Assembly: GCA_948567375.1 (NCBI GenBank) | Contig: OX419761.1 | Coordinates: forward strand, 17,956,243 to 18,020,242 | Origin: Lunularia cruciata | Taxonomy: Eukaryota; Streptophyta; Marchantiopsida; Lunulariales; Lunulariaceae | Length of the DNA: 64,000 nt | Direction of reading: 5' to 3' | In this document: in pieces, positions 60,961 through 64,000 of the stretch | How positions within the stretch are numbered: the stretch's first letter is position 1 | Layout: each line of letters begins with the position of its first letter | Notes under the pieces: generated by a model | What the model was told of the DNA's origin: nothing | The model's database searches: none | Seen by the model: only the letters and a program-made list of their open reading frames with translations | Position numbers and translations under genes: made by a program

Positions 60961-62706
60961 CATTCCCAGTCGAAGGAGATAGAGATCAATATGTCTGCAG
61001 AAATATTGCTTCACCTGCCACTTGTATTCAGTAGTTTCACCAATGGAACGAGTACCTATAGTCAAGCTTGGTTCTCATAAACCAAGCTCAGCCACTATAT
61101 CTGCAGTTGTACCGGTAAGAAAATCCTCATCATTCTTCGTAGTTCTTTTCTCGAAAATGAGAGTTATAGATTCTCATGTATCTTTTGATTGTACACGGTA
61201 TTTCGGGCTCAATAACGGGAGTAAAAAATTGGACCATTTCATCTACAGCTTCCTTACGGTCTACGTGACTCAATCAAGACTTGCCTGTCTTGAGATTAAG
61301 TGACGATTCTATCTGATACATGACAATCTAAAGGAGATGGTGAAGTTTCAGAGTAGAAGTTGCCCAAACACGTACAGCAAGATCATAAACGTCGTTGCAT
61401 TAGATTAACCGTCGCTGACAAAGTTTAGCACGGACCTGAATGACTTGAAAGAGAATGTATTCGATTCTAAAGGAGAAATTGCATGAACGAAATACTGGCT
61501 GACATGAACCTATAAGATCCCGAAGATGTAACATGATGCATCTATGATCAGCTGTAACCTTGCTGGATATCTTAGGCTGCTGAGGTTCAAATGTCTGTTT
61601 CTTCCGAGCCGATTCATTTATTGATGTACAAGATTAACGTCTTGAGAAGGCTTCATGCAATGCCGAAGTGCCGAAGCGAATTTCTCTTAACACATTAGAT
61701 TGCGCTCCTTAAAAGCAAGAGGAGATAACAAATAAGAGTATTAAGCACAAATAAAATGAAAAAAGGATCGATTACTGATTTTGGAAAAAACATTTGGACT
61801 ATTGGCAGAATGTTTATTGGACGGGATGAAAAACCTGCCTTCTGTATACAATCTTCACTAACCTTTACATTTGCTTGTTAAGGTTTGAAAGCCAATGAGA
61901 CAACAGGAAAAGTATACTTCTTATTTGTGCTACTAAGACACAAGCCATTTTTCAATTTGGTTGCCCAACATGAAACATCCTTCACAAACGACTTATCAGG
62001 TCTTGCATCCCTTCAACAACTACTAGTGTGTGGAGCACCAAGATATATAATTTGTTTATGATCATTGATGATTCAAAAACTCAAAATACAATTGAGGTTA
62101 TTGAAGACAATCCCTTAATAAAAATATCTATTCAGTTAAACTGAGCAAGATTTGTACAAGGTTTACAATTGTTATTGATGTTCCCTCAAAGTTTGCTTGC
62201 AGTTATATACACTTTATTTTATTTGATCTCGAATAGCTTTCGAGCATTCGTCATAGCTAGAGAAATTGAATTATACATGTCTTTCAGATAGTATTCTTTG
62301 CCAATTTTTAGACAAAGTTCACTATATCTATTGTTTTTCATCCTTCAAGAAATCCTAGTGCCAATACGACTACTAAACTTATGTTGCAAATTTTTATTCT
62401 TGAAAGTATGGTAGACCTTGTTTCCTCTTGTAGAGTTTTCGTATAGTCACTCCAAATCTATCTTTGCCTTTTATAAAGGTAAAATCACTACTCTCGATGT
62501 AAGATAAAAATCAAATGTAATATTGAAAAATATCTTGCTGCTAATGTAGGGAGAGTATGTGACACCACCACCAAAGTTCATATGGCTGTAGAATTTGTAA
62601 TTCTAATTCATTAAGGAGTTAAAGAAAGCAAGGAAGAAGTTAATTTAAGTTATTACTAAGAAGTTATATATATATATAACATATTATTAACTTCTAAGAC
62701 TAAGGG
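60961..62706. other. No gene recognised
   Basis: A 93-codon frame at 61022-61303 contains a good splice donor (ccg|gtaagaaa near 61113), hinting at an exon, but no partner was found and no domain is recognised. The rest is AT-rich. Confidence 0.35.
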
Positions 62707-63002
62707 AGCCGATAACCTCACTGCACAGCAGGGTATACGCAAACTCACCGCACCCCACAGGTCACAGGCAAAGGACCATCTTAACTGGTAAATGCTTAAC
62801 TACTACCGGAAATGCGGGACTGTTTCCTTAAATTAGATTAGGACCTCTCCTGATCCCAATTTCCTAACTTGCAAGTGCGGAAATGCAACAGATTGTTTGA
62901 GGTTGCTCGTGCTATCAGCGCAGGAACAGTTGCAATTGTGATCTTTGCCTTGCGACCTGTGGGTGCGGTGATTGTACCGTTACCCTGTGGTGAGGTTATC
63001 GG

Positions 63003-63004
<2 letters not shown>
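62707..63004. mobile_element. MITE-like element with about 70-bp terminal inverted repeats
   Basis: The left end agccgataacctcac...caccgcaccccacaggtc (62707-62770) matches the reverse complement of the right end (62938-63004: gacctgtgggtgcggtg...gtgaggttatcggct). Total 298 bp, no coding frame, TA-rich DNA on both sides. This is the structure of a non-autonomous DNA transposon. No target duplication is certain, because the right flank is a TA microsatellite. Confidence 0.75.

Positions 63005-63006
<2 letters not shown>

Positions 63007-63037
<31 letters not shown>
63007..63037. repeat. (TA)n microsatellite
   Basis: An uninterrupted 31-bp TA run abutting the MITE-like element; a shorter TA run lies before its left end (about 62668). 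Confidence 0.95.
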
Positions 63038-63040
<3 letters not shown>

Positions 63041-63240
63041 TGATATTTTAGTGTGTTCATTTGCTAATATAAAAAGAGGTTTAGGGTATAGGGTTTATAT
63101 AGTGCTCTCATTCTCAGGTCTCCCTCCATACAACAAAACCATACCATTCCTTATTTACAAACTCGTTATTCTGAACCCAATAGATGATAGAAACAGCCCG
63201 GGAATGTAAACATCTCAACTGCCTTAAGCCGTAGCGGTAT

Positions 63241-63560
63241 GCTGTTTGAGCACATGAGGAAAGGGTGGCTCAACCTCAACCTTGTGTTACTGGTATTATA
63301 GAGGCTTCTTGCCATGCTATACCTCTTTCATAAGAGAGTGAGGAAATTAGGGAAATTGATAGATTACAGGAACTGTAGAAACACCGCATGAACAGCAACA
63401 CCGCCTTAGGTATTGACGTTCATGGAGCATTATGTTGATCGAGCACATGAGGAAAGGGCAATCTAGTGTCTACCTTGTGTTGGTGGTATTGCAAAAGCTT
63501 CTTGCCATATTGTGCTTCTCCCAAAAGAGCACAAGGAAATCCGGCAAGCTGATAGACTTG
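63241..63560. repeat. Direct duplication of about 127 bp, 193 bp apart
   Basis: 63241-63367 and 63434-63560 share gagcacatgaggaaaggg, accttgtgtt-gtggtatt, gcttcttgccat and gaaat--gg-aa--tgatagattac/cttgc. The second copy runs into the Helitron-like frame. Confidence 0.75.
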
Positions 63561-64000
63561 CACAATATAGATATTCCATACACTGTTCTCCCCATTGCAC
63601 GTTGTGAATTGGATGGAAGTCAAAGTGGGTATAGGCATGTTTTAAGTCTTATAACTTCAGCTTGCACGCACTGTAGAGCTCTTCATCTTGGTGAAGAAAG
63701 GGTAAGTGTATCTTCATGTGCCAGACCTGATTTCAGTTTTTGTTGTTTGTAAGGTAAAGTTTACTCTTCATTAAATGAAGAGCTCAATCGTCATTGCTAC
63801 CACCACCTGAGCCTCTTAATCTGCTTTTGGTTAATAATGAAGCAGATGCAAAAGAGTTTTGCGCACATATTCAAGCATGCAGTAGTGCATTTGCTTTATA
63901 TCTCTTGGTCCAAATATTTATAAGCTGTTTGCAAAAAGAAGGGAATTATAATACCCAAGAATTTATCATAAAATAGGTCGTGTTCTTCTATTAGAAGGAC
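63432..64000 (+). pseudogene. Start of a decayed Helitron Rep/helicase reading frame, cut by the window edge
   Basis: From 63663 the frame reads CTHCRALHLGEER, then RPDFSFCC, stop, GKV; after a shift PPPEPLNLLLVNNE, DAKEFCAHIQACSSAFA; after another shift ISLGPNIYKLFAKRREL and YHKIGRVLLLEG at the right edge. This is the order just upstream of the Helitron helicase-like N-terminal domain in plant Helitrons (CxxCxALHxxEER, FSxCC-xGKV, PPPEPLxxLL, a segment ending in AF, SLG, YHxIG). At least two frameshifts and two stops show decay. The Rep and helicase domains would lie beyond 64000. What precedes 63660 is not recognised. Confidence 0.7.

Noticed and set aside
61022..61303. Possible exon with donor near 61113
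   Set aside because: The donor looks good but no second exon continues a recognisable protein; kept as unassigned.

Overview
The window is nuclear DNA from an intron-rich land plant. Two split genes are intact and canonical: RAE1, an mRNA export and nuclear pore WD40 protein, and CDKG, a cyclin-dependent kinase with a PLTALRE helix. Between and beside them lies decayed repeat DNA. The retroelements are Ty3/gypsy chromoviruses with initiator-tRNA-Met primer sites, as is usual in plants. Short introns, gene-poor AT-rich spacers and abundant gypsy remnants would suit a bryophyte-grade plant, but that placement is only a guess. I see nothing prokaryotic or organellar, and no CRISPR, rRNA or convincing tRNA gene.

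Layout. 1-4.6 kb: relic sequence, including a fragment of an unknown repeated ORF family, a MITE-like inverted-repeat element and a LINE-like 3' tail. 4.6-8.2 kb: RAE1 (11 exons, 347 codons, + strand). 8.2-26.9 kb: repeat desert with a dead gypsy pol (12.7-13.9 kb), a solo LTR with perfect target-site duplication (15.9-16.6 kb), a long minus-strand relic ORF (16.7-19.2 kb), tandem repeats (20.5-21.7 kb) and two co-terminal LINE-like copies (22.2-25.1 kb). 26.9-33.4 kb: element A, a complete but decayed minus-strand chromovirus of the same LTR family. 33.7-35.2 kb: two more LTRs of that family, one interrupting an ORF relic. 36-38.3 kb: minisatellite and minus-strand ORF relic. 38.9-44.6 kb: element B, a younger plus-strand chromovirus with perfect target-site duplication, a 5' leader ORF, a 20-residue coding repeat and LTRs packed with heat-shock-element-like motifs. 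44.6-51 kb: low-complexity pyrimidine-rich DNA, duplicated blocks and an (AT)46 microsatellite. 51.7-55.7 kb: CDKG (7 coding exons, 935 codons, + strand). 55.7-64 kb: unassigned DNA, a roughly 0.8-kb tandem duplication, a MITE-like element between TA tracts and, at the right edge, the start of a decayed Helitron Rep/helicase reading frame.

The two host genes are unrelated in function (mRNA export; splicing-linked kinase) and are separated by about 43 kb of transposon-derived DNA. The observations I find most interesting concern element B: its heat-shock-element array just upstream of the TATA box, and a small ORF between primer site and gag that element A shares. All exon joins, LTR edges and frames were worked out by eye from the sequence; family names rest on motif recognition, not on searches.
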